NCBI RefSeq assembly: GCF_005670685.2
Contig: NZ_CP062008.1
Location: 5,270,001-5,334,000 of the forward strand
Source of the DNA: Mycolicibacterium mucogenicum DSM 44124
GTDB taxonomy: Bacteria > Actinomycetota > Actinomycetes > Mycobacteriales > Mycobacteriaceae
DNA length: 64,000 nt
Direction: 5' to 3'
The translations under genes were made by a program, and so were the position numbers. This document shows positions 16,811 through 27,597 of the stretch, piece after piece (within the stretch, counting starts at the first letter, position 1; every line of letters begins with the position of its first letter). The notes beneath the pieces are model-generated. The model made no database searches. It was not told where the DNA came from and saw only the letters and a program-made list of their open reading frames with translations.

Positions 16811-16863
16811 GCGGGGAAGAAGACCGACCGGCCATCTCGGTCGTCGAGTTGCAGCGGCGCTGA
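16807..16863 (+). CDS. Possible 18-codon coupled micro-ORF
   Basis: An ATG overlapping the ArsB-like stop (ATGA) opens an 18-codon frame reading MSGEEDRPAISVVELQRR. It could be a small translated peptide or the leftover N-terminus of a lost gene. There is no ribosome-binding site apart from coupling, and no family was recognised. Confidence 0.25.
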   Translation: MSGEEDRPAISVVELQRR

Positions 16864-16953
16864 ACCAGCGCGGTTACCGCAGCGCGAACAGCACACGTCG
16901 ATTCGTGGCCGGGCGGCGTCGCCGCCGGGCCGGCGGTCCGCATCACGGGCAAG

Positions 16954-18510
16954 ATGGCTGCCGTGGACGTGAGCCGCAGATCGTTGATCGTGGGAGGCAC
17001 GTCGGCTCTCGTCGGCGCGGGCCTCGGAGCCGGCGCCACCGGATACGTCACGACCAGGCGCACCGGTCCCATGCTGTGGCAGCGGGCCGACCGCGGCGGC
17101 GCGCCACCGGTCACCGGTTTGCACACCCAGTTCGGCTCCGACGCGGCCACCGAGGTCGTGGTGTCCTGGCACACCGCTGCCGCCGTGCAGAACCCCCACG
17201 TCATGGTGGGCACCCCGGACGACGGGGTCGGCAATATCGTCACGGCCGAGACCGTCACCTACCGGGATGCGGTGTCACGCAGCGAGATTCGCGTCCACCA
17301 TGCCCGATTGACCGGCCTCGCACCAGACACCGACTACATCTACGCCGCCGTACATGACGGCGCGAGTCCCGAACTGGGCTCGGTGCGCACCGCACCCCGC
17401 GGCCGCGCACCCATCCGGTTCACCAGCTTCGGCGATCAGTCGACTCCCATGCTCGACGCCAAGGTGGCGGCATCCTTCGGCAGCGATCACGTCGGATCGC
17501 CGGCCGCCGGTGACATCACCACCGCGGTCGAACGGCTGGCCCCGCTGTTTCATCTCGTCAACGGCGACCTCTGCTACGCCAACCTCGCGCACGACCGGGT
17601 TCGCACCTGGTCGGAATGGTTCGAGAACAACACCCGCTCCGCGCGGCACCGACCGTGGATGCCGGCGCCGGGCAATCACGAGAACGAGCTGGGCAACGGC
17701 CCGATCGGCTACGGCGCCTACCAGGCCTACTTCGGGCTGCCGGACTCCGGTGCCGACCCCGAACTCCGTGGACTCTGGTACGCCTTCACCGCCGGCTCGG
17801 TCCGCGTGATCATCCTGGCCAACGACGACGTCTGCTACCAGGACGGCGGCAACTCGTATGTGCGTGGTTATTCCGGTGGCGCCCAAAAACGTTGGCTCGA
17901 ACAAGAACTCGAGCGCACCCGCAGCAACAAGGAGATCGACTGGGTGGTGGTGTGCATGCACCAGACGGCCGTCTCCACGGGCAACAAGACCAACGGCGCC
18001 GACCTCGGCATCCGGGAGAACTGGCTGCCCCTGTTCGACCGGTTCAACGTCGACCTCGTGGTCTGCGGGCACGAGCACCACTACGAACGCAGCCATGCGA
18101 TCCGCGGCACCCTGCCGACCGACACCCTCACACCGAATCCGGTTGACGCACAATCGGGTTCGATCGACACCAGCAAGGGCACCGTGCACCTGGTCATCGG
18201 CGGGGGCGGCACGTCGATTCCGTCGAACACGATGCTGTTTCCCGAGCCGCGGTGCCGCGTCCTCATGTCCGTGGGCGAGGTGAATCCCGGCACCGGCAGG
18301 AAGACCCCGAACTACATCGAGGAAGCCGCGCCCTGGTCCGTCTTCCGCGATCGGGAGAACCCCTGCGGCTTCGTGGCTTTCGATGTCGACCCGGGCCGGC
18401 CGGGCGGCAATACCTCGATGGACGCTACCTACTACGCGGTGAGCGGGCCGTTCGGCGAGGTGCGGGCCGTCGACAGCTTCAGGCTGACGCGGCCCCGCAC
18501 CGACCGCTGA
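16954..18510 (+). CDS. Exported purple acid phosphatase-like metallophosphoesterase
   Basis: 518 residues. The N-terminus SRRSLIVGGTSALVGAGLGAG is a likely twin-arginine signal. A fibronectin-like PAP N-terminal domain follows (FGSDAATEVVVSWHT), and then the calcineurin-type core with the dinuclear-metal motifs FTSFGDQ, NGDLCYAN, GNHENELG, VVCMHQ and CGHEHHYERS. This matches purple acid phosphatases such as Rv2577, which hydrolyse phosphomonoesters outside the membrane. The gene stands alone: about 90 bases of GC-rich, partly palindromic DNA separate it from the upstream micro-ORF. It is convergent with rlmB, and the two stops abut. Confidence 0.87.
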   Translation: MAAVDVSRRSLIVGGTSALVGAGLGAGATGYVTTRRTGPMLWQRADRGGAPPVTGLHTQFGSDAATEVVVSWHTAAAVQNPHVMVGTPDDGVGNIVTAETVTYRDAVSRSEIRVHHARLTGLAPDTDYIYAAVHDGASPELGSVRTAPRGRAPIRFTSFGDQSTPMLDAKVAASFGSDHVGSPAAGDITTAVERLAPLFHLVNGDLCYANLAHDRVRTWSEWFENNTRSARHRPWMPAPGNHENELGNGPIGYGAYQAYFGLPDSGADPELRGLWYAFTAGSVRVIILANDDVCYQDGGNSYVRGYSGGAQKRWLEQELERTRSNKEIDWVVVCMHQTAVSTGNKTNGADLGIRENWLPLFDRFNVDLVVCGHEHHYERSHAIRGTLPTDTLTPNPVDAQSGSIDTSKGTVHLVIGGGGTSIPSNTMLFPEPRCRVLMSVGEVNPGTGRKTPNYIEEAAPWSVFRDRENPCGFVAFDVDPGRPGGNTSMDATYYAVSGPFGEVRAVDSFRLTRPRTDR

Positions 18511-19449
18511 TCAGCGCCGCTGCCGGGCGATCTCGGCCAGCACCACACCGGCGGCCACCGACGCGTTGAGCGACTCGGTGGGCCCGGCCATCGGGATCGA
18601 GACGATGTGGTCGCAGTTCTCGCGCACCAGTCGCGACAGACCCTTGCCCTCGGAACCCACCACGACGACCGTCGGCCCCGAGGCGTCCAGTTCGTCCAGG
18701 GTGGTGTCGCCGCCGGCGTCCAGTCCGACGATGGTCAGGCCGGCGTCGGCCCAATCCTTGAGCGTCCGATTGAGATTCGTCGCCCGAGACACCGGCAGCC
18801 GGGCCGCGGCACCGGCGCTGGTACGCCAGGCCACCGCACTGACCGACGCCGAACGCCGCTGCGGGATCACCACGCCATGCCCGCCGAACGCCGCCACGGA
18901 CCGCACGATGGCGCCCAGGTTGCGCGGGTCCGAGATGTTGTCGAGCGCGACGAGCAGGGCCGGGCTCGAGTCAGAGGTCGCCGACTTCAGCAGATCGTCC
19001 GGGTGCACGTACTGGTACGGCGGCACCTGCAGCGCGATGCCCTGGTGCATGCCATTGCTGGTGATGCGGTCCAGATCGTGGCGCTGCACCTCCATGATGG
19101 CGATGCCGGCATCGGCCGCGCGCGTCACCGATTCGGTGAGCCGCTCGTCGGCTTCGGTGCCCAGCACGACATAGAGCGCGGTGGCCGGGACGCCGGCGCG
19201 GAGGCATTCCACGACGGGGTTGCGGCCGACCACGACCTCGACGTCATCGGTCTTCTTGTGCCGTCCCTGATTCGACCGGGCCGCCTTCTGCGCGACCTTG
19301 TACGCCTTGTGGTTGGGGCGCTGTTCGGCGCGCGGCGTCGCGCCCTTGCCCTCCAACCCACGCCGGCGTTGGCCACCGGAGCCTACTGTCGGGCCCTTCT
19401 TCGTGCCCGCCTTGCGAATTGCGCCGCGGCGCTGGGAGTTTCCGGCCAT
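18511..19449 (-). CDS. rlmB: 23S rRNA (guanosine-2'-O-)-methyltransferase RlmB / TrmH family
   Basis: 312 residues. A basic, disordered N-terminus of about 70 residues is followed by a substrate-binding domain ([21 protein letters not shown]) and the knotted SPOUT domain. That domain has motif 1 [20 protein letters not shown], motif 2 [14 protein letters not shown] and motif 3 [19 protein letters not shown]. SpoU enzymes of this type 2'-O-methylate 23S rRNA; the exact base is by analogy with E. coli Gm2251. It follows cysS by two bases and is probably co-transcribed with it, as in other mycobacteria (Rv3579c). Confidence 0.9.
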   Translation of the reverse strand: MAGNSQRRGAIRKAGTKKGPTVGSGGQRRRGLEGKGATPRAEQRPNHKAYKVAQKAARSNQGRHKKTDDVEVVVGRNPVVECLRAGVPATALYVVLGTEADERLTESVTRAADAGIAIMEVQRHDLDRITSNGMHQGIALQVPPYQYVHPDDLLKSATSDSSPALLVALDNISDPRNLGAIVRSVAAFGGHGVVIPQRRSASVSAVAWRTSAGAAARLPVSRATNLNRTLKDWADAGLTIVGLDAGGDTTLDELDASGPTVVVVGSEGKGLSRLVRENCDHIVSIPMAGPTESLNASVAAGVVLAEIARQRR

Positions 19450-19451
19450 GG

Positions 19452-20861
19452 TCAGGCCCCATCAGTCAGGGCCCATTGCGGGCCATCAGCGGTATCGGTG
19501 ACCTCGATGCCGGCCAGCTTCAGCTGGTCGCGGATCGCGTCGGCGGCAGCCCAGTCCCGGTTCTCCCGGGCCTCGGCGCGGCTCTTGAGGGCCCACTGCA
19601 CCAGGGCGTCAACAGCATTCAGCGCTGCCGATGTCTCGTCACGGGTTTCCCAGCGCTCATCGAGCGGATCGCACCCGAGGATGCCCATCATGGCCCGGAT
19701 CGACGTCGCTGCGGCCATCGCGCCGGCGTGGTCGCCGGCGTCCAGTGCGCGGTTGCCGTCGGCGCGGGCGGCGTGCACCTCGGCCAGTGCCGCGGGCACC
19801 GCCAGGTCGTCATCCAGTGCGGCCGCGAACTTCTCGGTCCAGGTACCGACCTCGACGGCACCCACCCGGGTGCGGACCCGGTGCAGGAATTCCTCGATGC
19901 CGGTGTAGGCCTTGGCCGCATCCTGCAGCGAGTTCTCGGAGAACTCCAGCATGGACCGGTAGTGCGCACTGCCCAGGTAGTAGCGCAGCTCGGCGGCACG
20001 AACCCGTTGCAGCACAGCCGGGATCGCCAGCACATTGCCCAGCGACTTGCTCATCTTCTCGCCACCCATGGTGACCCATCCGTTGTGCAGCCAGAACCGC
20101 GCGAACTCGTCGCCGCAGGCGTTGGCCTGCGCGGTCTCGTTCTCGTGGTGCGGGAAGATCAGGTCCATACCGCCGGCGTGGATGTCGAACACGGAGCCCA
20201 GGTACTCCTGGCACATCGCGACGCACTCGGTGTGCCAGCCGGGGCGGCCCCGGCCCCACGGCGTCGGCCACGACGGCTCGCCGGGCTTGGCACCCTTCCA
20301 CAGGGTGAAGTCCCGCGGGTCGCGCTTGCCGGTCGCCAGGCCCTCGCCCTGGTGGACGTCGTCGATGCGGTGGCCCGAGAGCTTGCCGTAGTCGGGCAGG
20401 CTCAGCACGTCGAAGTAGACGTCGCCGTCGGCCGCGTAGGCGTGCCCGCGCTCGATCAGCTTCTCGATGACCTCGACCATCTGAGTGATGTGCCCGGTGG
20501 CCCGGGGCTCGGCCGACGGCGGCAGGACGCCCAGCGCGTCGTAGGCGGCCGTGAAAGCCCGCTCGAAGGTGGCGGCCCACTCCCACCAGGGCCGGCCGGC
20601 TTCGGCGGCCTTGTTGAGAATCTTGTCGTCGATGTCGGTGACGTTCCGGATGAACGCGACGTCGTAGCCCTTGGCCGTCAGCCAGCGCCGCAGCACGTCG
20701 AACGCGACGCCACTGCGGACGTGGCCGATGTGGGGCAGGCCCTGCACGGTTGCGCCACACAGGTAGATGGATGCGTGTCCGGGCCGCACCGGGGTGAAGT
20801 CCCGCACGGCACCGGTCATGGTGTCGTAGAGCCGCAGGCCCTCGAGACGGTTTTCGGTCAC
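19452..20861 (-). CDS. cysS: Cysteinyl-tRNA synthetase
   Basis: 469 residues of class I synthetase. The Zn-binding Cys35 lies in [15 protein letters not shown], which also holds the HIGH signature at residues 44-47. [25 protein letters not shown] and the KMSKSLGN loop are all present, followed by the helical anticodon-binding domain. GTG is chosen as start because [14 protein letters not shown] aligns with the family N-terminus; the open frame runs 42 codons further with no similarity. The gene sits between rlmB and ispF on the same strand. Confidence 0.95.
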   Translation of the reverse strand: MTENRLEGLRLYDTMTGAVRDFTPVRPGHASIYLCGATVQGLPHIGHVRSGVAFDVLRRWLTAKGYDVAFIRNVTDIDDKILNKAAEAGRPWWEWAATFERAFTAAYDALGVLPPSAEPRATGHITQMVEVIEKLIERGHAYAADGDVYFDVLSLPDYGKLSGHRIDDVHQGEGLATGKRDPRDFTLWKGAKPGEPSWPTPWGRGRPGWHTECVAMCQEYLGSVFDIHAGGMDLIFPHHENETAQANACGDEFARFWLHNGWVTMGGEKMSKSLGNVLAIPAVLQRVRAAELRYYLGSAHYRSMLEFSENSLQDAAKAYTGIEEFLHRVRTRVGAVEVGTWTEKFAAALDDDLAVPAALAEVHAARADGNRALDAGDHAGAMAAATSIRAMMGILGCDPLDERWETRDETSAALNAVDALVQWALKSRAEARENRDWAAADAIRDQLKLAGIEVTDTADGPQWALTDGA

Positions 20862-20880
20862 GACGGGCCAGCTTACCGGC

Positions 20881-21354
20881 CTAATCCAGCGAGACCACCA
20901 GCGCCGTCGCAATCGCCGCCAGACCCTCGCCCCGACCGGTGAGCCCGAGCCCATCGGTGGTGGTCGCCGAAACGGAGACCGGAGCATCCAGAAGCGCCGA
21001 CAGCACCTGCTGGGCCTCTTCCCTGCGGGGCGCGATTTTCGGGCGGTTGCCGATCACCTGGACCGCCGCATTGCCCACCCGAAAACCGGCAGCAGTCAGC
21101 AGCGTGGCGACATGTTTGAGCATGTCGGTACCGGTGACGCCGCGCCATTCGGGACGGTCGGTCCCGAAGACGCTGCCCAGGTCACCGAGGCCCGCAGCAC
21201 TCAGCAGGGCATCACAGAGTGCATGCGCGGCGACGTCGCCGTCGGAATGCCCGGCGCAGCCGTCGGCATCGTCAAAAGACAGGCAGAGCAGCCAACACGG
21301 CCGCCCTGCCTCGATGGGATGTACATCGGTACCAAGACCGATACGGAAGTTCAC
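20881..21354 (-). CDS. ispF: 2-C-methyl-D-erythritol 2,4-cyclodiphosphate synthase
   Basis: A 157-residue MEP-pathway enzyme making MEcPP for isoprenoids. The zinc ligands Asp10 and His12 lie in GTDVHPIE and His44 in the [22 protein letters not shown] motif; the C-terminal [14 protein letters not shown] loop is intact. GTG start. The segment [18 protein letters not shown] is slightly unlike the usual LAGL sequence but keeps the key residues. In M. tuberculosis ispD lies immediately upstream of ispF; here carD lies there instead, only 20 bases away. Confidence 0.93.
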   Translation of the reverse strand: MNFRIGLGTDVHPIEAGRPCWLLCLSFDDADGCAGHSDGDVAAHALCDALLSAAGLGDLGSVFGTDRPEWRGVTGTDMLKHVATLLTAAGFRVGNAAVQVIGNRPKIAPRREEAQQVLSALLDAPVSVSATTTDGLGLTGRGEGLAAIATALVVSLD

Positions 21355-21374
21355 TGCTCCGTTGGAGATGGCGT

Positions 21375-22212
<838 letters not shown>

Positions 22213-22812
22213 GTGAACCGCATGAAATCGCGCACTTCTGCCGTCACGCTGGCCGCCTTCGGGCTGGCCACCGCGGTGACGCTCACCGGCTGCAGCAGCG
22301 GCCAGGTCTCACAGAGCGCGAACCAGCTGCCTGCGGTCAACGGCACCGCCACCACCATCGGCAACGAGAAGGCCGGCGTGGACCTGCGCAACGTCTACCT
22401 GCGCGCCCCGCAGACCCGCGACTTCGTCAAGCCCGGCACCATGGTCGAGCTGCTGTTCGTCGCGACCAACAAGTCGCCCGACAACGCCGACAAGCTGGTC
22501 GGCATCACCTCCGACACCGGCGAGGTGCTGGTCAACGGCGGCACCACGGTGCCCGCGGGCGGCGTGCTGCTGGTCGGCACCCCGGACGGCCAGAAGCAGA
22601 CGCTGCCGCGGTCCGAGGACGCCACGACCTCCATCGCGATGGTGGCGCTGACCAAGCCCATCAGCAACGGCCTGAACTACAACTTCACGTTCAAGTTCCA
22701 GAACGCCGGCGAGAAGACCATCTCGGTCCCGATCTCCGCAGGCGAAGCCCCGCGCCGAGAGGCCGGCGAAGCCGCTCCGGCACCTGCCGGCGGCGGCGAG
22801 GGACATCACTAG
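22213..22812 (+). CDS. lpqE: Lipoprotein LpqE (PCuAC-like fold)
   Basis: A 199-residue lipoprotein with lipobox LTGC and Cys27. The mature domain, with DLRNVYLRAPQTRDFVKPGTMVELLFVATN, resembles the copper-chaperone PCuAC fold. The typical Met/His copper ligands are not obvious, and the tail is Gly/Glu/His-rich (GGGEGHH). It occupies the same place as Rv3584, between carD and radA. The GTG start has an excellent AGGAGG five bases upstream. The function is not established. Confidence 0.85.
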   Translation: MNRMKSRTSAVTLAAFGLATAVTLTGCSSGQVSQSANQLPAVNGTATTIGNEKAGVDLRNVYLRAPQTRDFVKPGTMVELLFVATNKSPDNADKLVGITSDTGEVLVNGGTTVPAGGVLLVGTPDGQKQTLPRSEDATTSIAMVALTKPISNGLNYNFTFKFQNAGEKTISVPISAGEAPRREAGEAAPAPAGGGEGHH

Positions 22813-22879
22813 CCTCGTTTCGTTCCTCGCAGCCACCACCGGTCGCGCTGCGGGATGCACCGTCGTCGAACTCGGAACG

Positions 22880-23458
22880 GTGCAGGTCAGCACCGGCGCC
22901 TTGATCGCGCGCGATCCGTTCGGCCCGAGAAGCGGCGGTTGCGTACTTGCCGTCCCGAATGGCTCGTACCGGGTTTGGGCAACGGTGGTCGACGTGAGCG
23001 ACGACGGCATCCCTGAACCCCGCCAGGCATATTTGAGCGTGGCGATCGGCGACGGCCAACCAGCCCTACTCGGTTCCGCCGACGAATTACTGGTGCCGCC
23101 CGTCCCCAGCTTCGGCGCGTTCACCGGCACCGACCACGGGCTGCTCGCGGTTCACGATGCGGCGGTCGAGGATTCCGTGCTCGCAACTCGCACCGAGGCC
23201 GTCGACCGCGGCCTGTGGGCACCGGATATCGGCCCGGGCTACGCCAATGTGTCACTCGACCCGGCCTCCGGCGCCAATATCGTCGTCAGCGGATCCGGTT
23301 GGGGCGACGGCGGTTTCCCGGTCCTTGCGACGTACGACCGCGACGACAGGCCCGTTGCCGTACACGTGGATTTCGGTGTCATCGGGGACCACCCGGATGA
23401 TCAACCCGGCTTGATGCGAAAACTGGCCAGGCGCCTCGGATTCGGACGCCGAGCCTGA
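22880..23458 (+). CDS. DUF4241-family protein, start uncertain
   Basis: 192 residues from the only GTG available. The sequence has STGALIARDPFG and then the diagnostic SGSGWGDGGFPVLATYDRDDRPVAVHVDFG of DUF4241 proteins, whose role is unknown. Family members usually begin earlier, and the upstream frame does encode a matching TVVELGTVQVSTG. However, no ATG or GTG precedes it before lpqE coding sequence, so the N-terminus may use a rare start or be damaged. It sits between lpqE and radA. Confidence 0.6.
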   Translation: MQVSTGALIARDPFGPRSGGCVLAVPNGSYRVWATVVDVSDDGIPEPRQAYLSVAIGDGQPALLGSADELLVPPVPSFGAFTGTDHGLLAVHDAAVEDSVLATRTEAVDRGLWAPDIGPGYANVSLDPASGANIVVSGSGWGDGGFPVLATYDRDDRPVAVHVDFGVIGDHPDDQPGLMRKLARRLGFGRRA

Positions 23459-23493
23459 CGCAATCTGTCGGTACCAGCGACTAAGTTCGCGGC

Positions 23494-24888
23494 ATGGCCA
23501 GAACCGGTTCGAAAGTACGTTCGCAGTTTCGCTGCTCGGAGTGCCAGCACACCACGGCGAAATGGGTGGGCCGCTGCCCGGAGTGCGGCACCTGGGGCAC
23601 GGTCAACGAAGTCGCCGTTCTGAGCTCTCTGACGCCCGCGACGCACCGCGCTGTCGCGCCGGCCTCCCCCGCGGTGCCGATCAGCTCGATCGATCCGGGC
23701 ACGACCAGGCATTTCCACACCGGGATCAGCGAATTGGACCGCGTGCTGGGCGGCGGCGTGGTGCCGGGTTCGGTTACGCTGCTGGCCGGTGATCCCGGCG
23801 TCGGCAAGTCGACGCTGCTGCTCGAGGTCGCACACCGCTGGGCCATGTCCGGTCGGCGTGCGCTGTATCTGTCGGGCGAGGAATCCGCCGGGCAGATCCG
23901 GTTGCGCGCCGAGCGCACCGGCTGCACGCATGACGACGTCTTCCTGGCCGCCGAATCCGACCTGCAGACCGCACTCGGCCACATCGAGGCGGTCCAGCCC
24001 ACGCTGGTGGTGGTGGATTCGGTGCAGACCATGTCTACCGCCGAGGCCGACGGCGTCACCGGCGGCGTGACGCAGGTTCGGGCCGTCACCACCGCCCTCA
24101 CCATGGCCGCCAAGACGACGGGCATCGCGATGGTCCTGGTCGGCCACGTCACGAAGGACGGCGCCATCGCCGGGCCGCGCTCACTGGAGCACCTGGTGGA
24201 CGTCGTGCTGCACTTCGAGGGCGACCGCGCCTCGGCACTGCGCATGGTCCGCGGCGTGAAGAACCGCTTCGGCGCGGCCGACGAGGTCGGCTGTTTCATG
24301 TTGCACGACAACGGAATCGAATGCGTTGCCGATCCGTCGGGGCTCTTCCTCGACCAGCGGCCGGCACCGGTGTCCGGCACCGCGGTGACCGTCAGCCTCG
24401 ACGGCAAGCGGCCACTCATCGGCGAGGTGCAGGCCCTCATCGGCTCGCCGTCGGCGGGATCGCCGCGCCGCGCGGTCAGCGGTATCGACTCGGCCCGCGC
24501 GGCCATGATCACCGCGGTACTCGAGAAGCGGGCGCGGCTGCCCGTCGGCACCAACGACATCTACCTGTCCACGGTGGGCGGCATGAGGTTGACCGATCCG
24601 TCGTCGGATCTGGCGGTGGCGCTGGCCATCGCATCGGCGTACACCGACCTGCCGCTGCCGGCCACCGCGATTGCCATCGGCGAGGTGGGTCTGGCAGGCG
24701 ATCTGCGGCGGGTGACCGGCATGGACCGCCGGCTCGCCGAGGCCGCCCGGCTCGGATTCACGACGGCCGTGGTGCCCACCGGAATCGAGTCGCCGCCGCG
24801 CGGGCTTCGGGTGCTGCCGGCCGACAACATCACCGCGGCGTTGCGGGTGTTACGCAAGATCACAGAGAATGTGGACCGGACCGGGTAG
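23494..24888 (+). CDS. radA: DNA repair ATPase RadA (Sms)
   Basis: 464 residues. An N-terminal zinc finger ([19 protein letters not shown]) is followed by a RecA-like ATPase with Walker [10 protein letters not shown], the RadA-specific KNRFG motif, and a C-terminal Lon-protease-like domain. RadA drives branch migration during homologous recombination. It lies directly before disA, with which it is known to interact in other bacteria; 33 bases separate the two genes. Confidence 0.95.
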   Translation: MARTGSKVRSQFRCSECQHTTAKWVGRCPECGTWGTVNEVAVLSSLTPATHRAVAPASPAVPISSIDPGTTRHFHTGISELDRVLGGGVVPGSVTLLAGDPGVGKSTLLLEVAHRWAMSGRRALYLSGEESAGQIRLRAERTGCTHDDVFLAAESDLQTALGHIEAVQPTLVVVDSVQTMSTAEADGVTGGVTQVRAVTTALTMAAKTTGIAMVLVGHVTKDGAIAGPRSLEHLVDVVLHFEGDRASALRMVRGVKNRFGAADEVGCFMLHDNGIECVADPSGLFLDQRPAPVSGTAVTVSLDGKRPLIGEVQALIGSPSAGSPRRAVSGIDSARAAMITAVLEKRARLPVGTNDIYLSTVGGMRLTDPSSDLAVALAIASAYTDLPLPATAIAIGEVGLAGDLRRVTGMDRRLAEAARLGFTTAVVPTGIESPPRGLRVLPADNITAALRVLRKITENVDRTG

Positions 24889-24921
24889 AGCCCGGCCGGA
24901 AAACCACCGAGGAGTGCACCG

Positions 24922-26043
24922 ATGTCGGTGAAAGCGGGAACCCGGGCCGGGCGCGGCAACGTCGTGCATCTGACCCGACCGACACTGCGTGAGACGTTGG
25001 GCAAGCTGGCGCCCGGCACCCCACTGCGGGACGGCCTCGAGCGCATCCTGCGCGGCCGTACCGGCGGGCTGATCGTGCTGGGCTACGACGACAGCGTCGA
25101 GGCCATCTGCGACGGCGGCTTCCCGCTGGACGTCCGGTTCGCGCCGACCCGGCTGCGGGAGCTGTCGAAGATGGACGGCGCCGTGGTGCTCTCCAGCGAC
25201 CTCACCCGCATCCTGCGGGCCAACGTGCAGCTCGTGCCCGACCCGTCGATCCCGACCGACGAATCCGGTACCCGGCACCGCTCGGCCGAGCGCGCCGCCA
25301 TCCAGACCGGTTTCCCGGTCGTGTCCGTCAGCCACTCGATGAGCATCGTGACGGTGTACGTGGCCGGCGAGCGGCACGTCGTACCGGAAACTCCGACCAT
25401 CTTGTCGCGCGCCAACCAGACCGTCGCCACACTGGAGCGCTACAAGTTCCGCCTCGACGAGGTCAGCAAGCAGCTGTCGATGGCAGAGATCGAGGACTTC
25501 GTGACGCTGCGCGATGTCATGACCGTCGTGCAGCGCATGGAGATGGTCCGCCGGATCAGCCTGGAGATCGACGCCGACGTCGTCGAGCTCGGTACCGACG
25601 GGCGCCAGCTCAAGCTGCAGCTCGACGAACTGGTCGGCGACAACGACGCGGCCCGCGAACTGATCGTGCGCGACTACCACGCCAACCCCGATCCCCCGAC
25701 CGCCGATCAGGTGACCGCGACGCTCGAGGAGCTCGACGCGCTCAGCGACAACGAACTGCTCGACTTCACCACGCTCGCCAGGGTTTTCGGTTACCCGTCG
25801 ACGCCCGAGGCGCAGGATTCGGCGATGAGTTCACGCGGCTACCGGGCGATGGCCGGCATCCCGCGCCTGCAGTTCGCGCACGTCGACTTGTTGGTGCGGT
25901 CGTTCGGATCGCTACAGGGCCTGCTCGCCGCGAGCGCCGACGACCTGCAGTCGGTGGAGGGCATCGGGTCCATGTGGGCCCGCCACATTCGCGAGGGTTT
26001 GTCGCTGCTCGCCGAGTCGACGATCGCTGATCGGCTGGCCTGA
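24922..26043 (+). CDS. disA: DNA integrity scanning diadenylate cyclase DisA
   Basis: 373 residues. The DAC domain carries the catalytic DGA (residues 85-87) and RHR (118-120) motifs that condense two ATP to c-di-AMP. A helical spine and a C-terminal helix-hairpin-helix DNA-binding domain follow ([17 protein letters not shown]). DisA binds branched DNA, which inhibits cyclase activity. GGAG lies just before the ATG, and the gene is likely co-transcribed with radA. Confidence 0.95.
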   Translation: MSVKAGTRAGRGNVVHLTRPTLRETLGKLAPGTPLRDGLERILRGRTGGLIVLGYDDSVEAICDGGFPLDVRFAPTRLRELSKMDGAVVLSSDLTRILRANVQLVPDPSIPTDESGTRHRSAERAAIQTGFPVVSVSHSMSIVTVYVAGERHVVPETPTILSRANQTVATLERYKFRLDEVSKQLSMAEIEDFVTLRDVMTVVQRMEMVRRISLEIDADVVELGTDGRQLKLQLDELVGDNDAARELIVRDYHANPDPPTADQVTATLEELDALSDNELLDFTTLARVFGYPSTPEAQDSAMSSRGYRAMAGIPRLQFAHVDLLVRSFGSLQGLLAASADDLQSVEGIGSMWARHIREGLSLLAESTIADRLA

Positions 26044-26045
26044 GA

Positions 26046-26846
26046 TCAGTTGGCGGGGCCGGGCAGCGTCGGCTCGCCGGGCGCCGGGGCCGCCGGCGCC
26101 GGGGGCGGTGCCTCGCCCGCCGGCGGTGCACCCGCGCCGGGCTGCTGCGCCTCCGACAGTACGAACGGCACGGGAGCCGATCGCAGGTTGCCCAGCTGGA
26201 CGACCAGGTTGTAGGTGCCGGGACCGATCGCCTGGCGCGGCAGCGGGCAGTTCGGCGCCGAGCCCATGCCGGTCCAGGTGACCTCGGTGGTCACCTGCTC
26301 GCCGGGCTTGAAGCCCCGGACCAGGGTCTCGTTCGACGGCGCGCAGTCCAGGTTGGACCACAGCCGGTTGTTGTCCAGTGAGTAGACGTAGGCGGCCAGT
26401 ACGGCGGCACCGACGTCACGCTTGCACTCGACCAGACCGATGTTGGTGACGACCATGGTGAACTTCGGCTGGTCACCGATCACATAGGTCGGCTGGTTGG
26501 TGATGCCCTTGGCCGCCAGTGTGGTGTCCGGGCAATCGTCGCCCGCCTTGAGCACCGGCGGCGGCGTGACCGCCGTGGTCGGGGTGGGCGTCGGGGCCGG
26601 AGCCGCGTTCGGCGGCGGCGCGATCGGGCTCTTCACCCCGGGCGTCTCACCGGGTAGTGGGGTCGCGGACGTCGACGTCTTGGCGGTGGGCTGAGTCTCT
26701 TTGGAATCGCCCGTGCTGTTGCTGAAGACGACGACCCCGATGATCACGACGAGGAGCAGGACGACTGCGGCGACACCGATCGCCAGCATCCGCCGACGGA
26801 AATAGATCTGGGATGGCAGCGGGCCATGCGGTTCTAGATCCGGCAC
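26046..26846 (-). CDS. Conserved membrane-anchored protein (Rv3587c-like)
   Basis: 266 residues from a GTG that gives the length of the M. tuberculosis counterpart. One membrane helix lies after a short cytosolic tail (RRRMLAIGVAAVVLLLVVIIGVVV). A Pro/Thr/Ala-rich linker and an extracytoplasmic beta domain follow, starting at about residue 130 with three cysteines. The C-terminus is Pro/Ala-rich. The function is unknown. It is convergent with disA (two-base gap) and follows canB on the same strand. Confidence 0.8.
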   Translation of the reverse strand: MPDLEPHGPLPSQIYFRRRMLAIGVAAVVLLLVVIIGVVVFSNSTGDSKETQPTAKTSTSATPLPGETPGVKSPIAPPPNAAPAPTPTPTTAVTPPPVLKAGDDCPDTTLAAKGITNQPTYVIGDQPKFTMVVTNIGLVECKRDVGAAVLAAYVYSLDNNRLWSNLDCAPSNETLVRGFKPGEQVTTEVTWTGMGSAPNCPLPRQAIGPGTYNLVVQLGNLRSAPVPFVLSEAQQPGAGAPPAGEAPPPAPAAPAPGEPTLPGPAN

Positions 26847-26942
26847 ATTGTCACGGTAAGGGCACAAAACGCGGTGGGCTCTGACCTGGTGCGGCGTGTC
26901 GTCTGTGAACTGGGGTGGTGTTCGCCACCCCAGCTCCACCGA

Positions 26943-27560
26943 CTATTCGCCGATATCGCCGACGTGGTCGCGCTTGGTGACCCGGCCCTCGGCCAGGTGG
27001 TAGGTGGCGCCGACGATGGCGACCTTGCCCGACTGCAGCTTCTCGGCCACGATGCTGGATCGCGTGCTCAGCAGGTGCACCGTCTCGTTGACGTGCCGGG
27101 CCTCGAGTTCGTCGACCTCGGTGAGGCCCTCACGGCGGCCGACCAGGATCGACGGCGTGACCCGCTCGACGATGTCGCGGACGTAGCCACCCGGCACCGC
27201 GCCGTCGTCGAGAGCGGTGATGGTGGCCTTGACTGCGCCGCAGCTGTCGTGGCCGAGCACGACGATCAGCGGCACTTCGAGGACCGCCACGGCGTACTCG
27301 ATCGAGCCGATCACGGCGGAATCGAGAACGTGGCCCGCGGTGCGCACGACGAACATGTCGCCGAGGCCTTGATCGAAGATGATCTCGGCGGCGACGCGGC
27401 TGTCAGCACATCCGAACAACACGGCGGTCGGCTTCTGGCCACCGGCCAACTGCGTCCGACGCTCGATGCTCTGGCTGGGGTGCGCTGGTTCACCGGCAAC
27501 GAATCGCTCGTTACCCTCTCTCAGTGCTTTCCAGGCATTTATCGGGTTTGAGTTGGGCAT
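26943..27560 (-). CDS. canB: Beta-class carbonic anhydrase CanB
   Basis: 205 residues. The zinc site of beta carbonic anhydrases is complete: Cys51 and Asp53 in FGCADSRVAAE, His104 and Cys107 in GHDSCGAVKA. The numbering equals that of Rv3588c. It interconverts CO2 and bicarbonate, supplying bicarbonate for carboxylases. The ATG of MPNSNPINAWKALREGN is used; an alternative Met lies three codons upstream. It is divergent from mutY with only 37 bases between the two starts. Confidence 0.95.
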   Translation of the reverse strand: MPNSNPINAWKALREGNERFVAGEPAHPSQSIERRTQLAGGQKPTAVLFGCADSRVAAEIIFDQGLGDMFVVRTAGHVLDSAVIGSIEYAVAVLEVPLIVVLGHDSCGAVKATITALDDGAVPGGYVRDIVERVTPSILVGRREGLTEVDELEARHVNETVHLLSTRSSIVAEKLQSGKVAIVGATYHLAEGRVTKRDHVGDIGE

Positions 27561-27597
27561 GCCGCCCATTGTGCCCTGCTTGCATAGTGGGTGTGCA

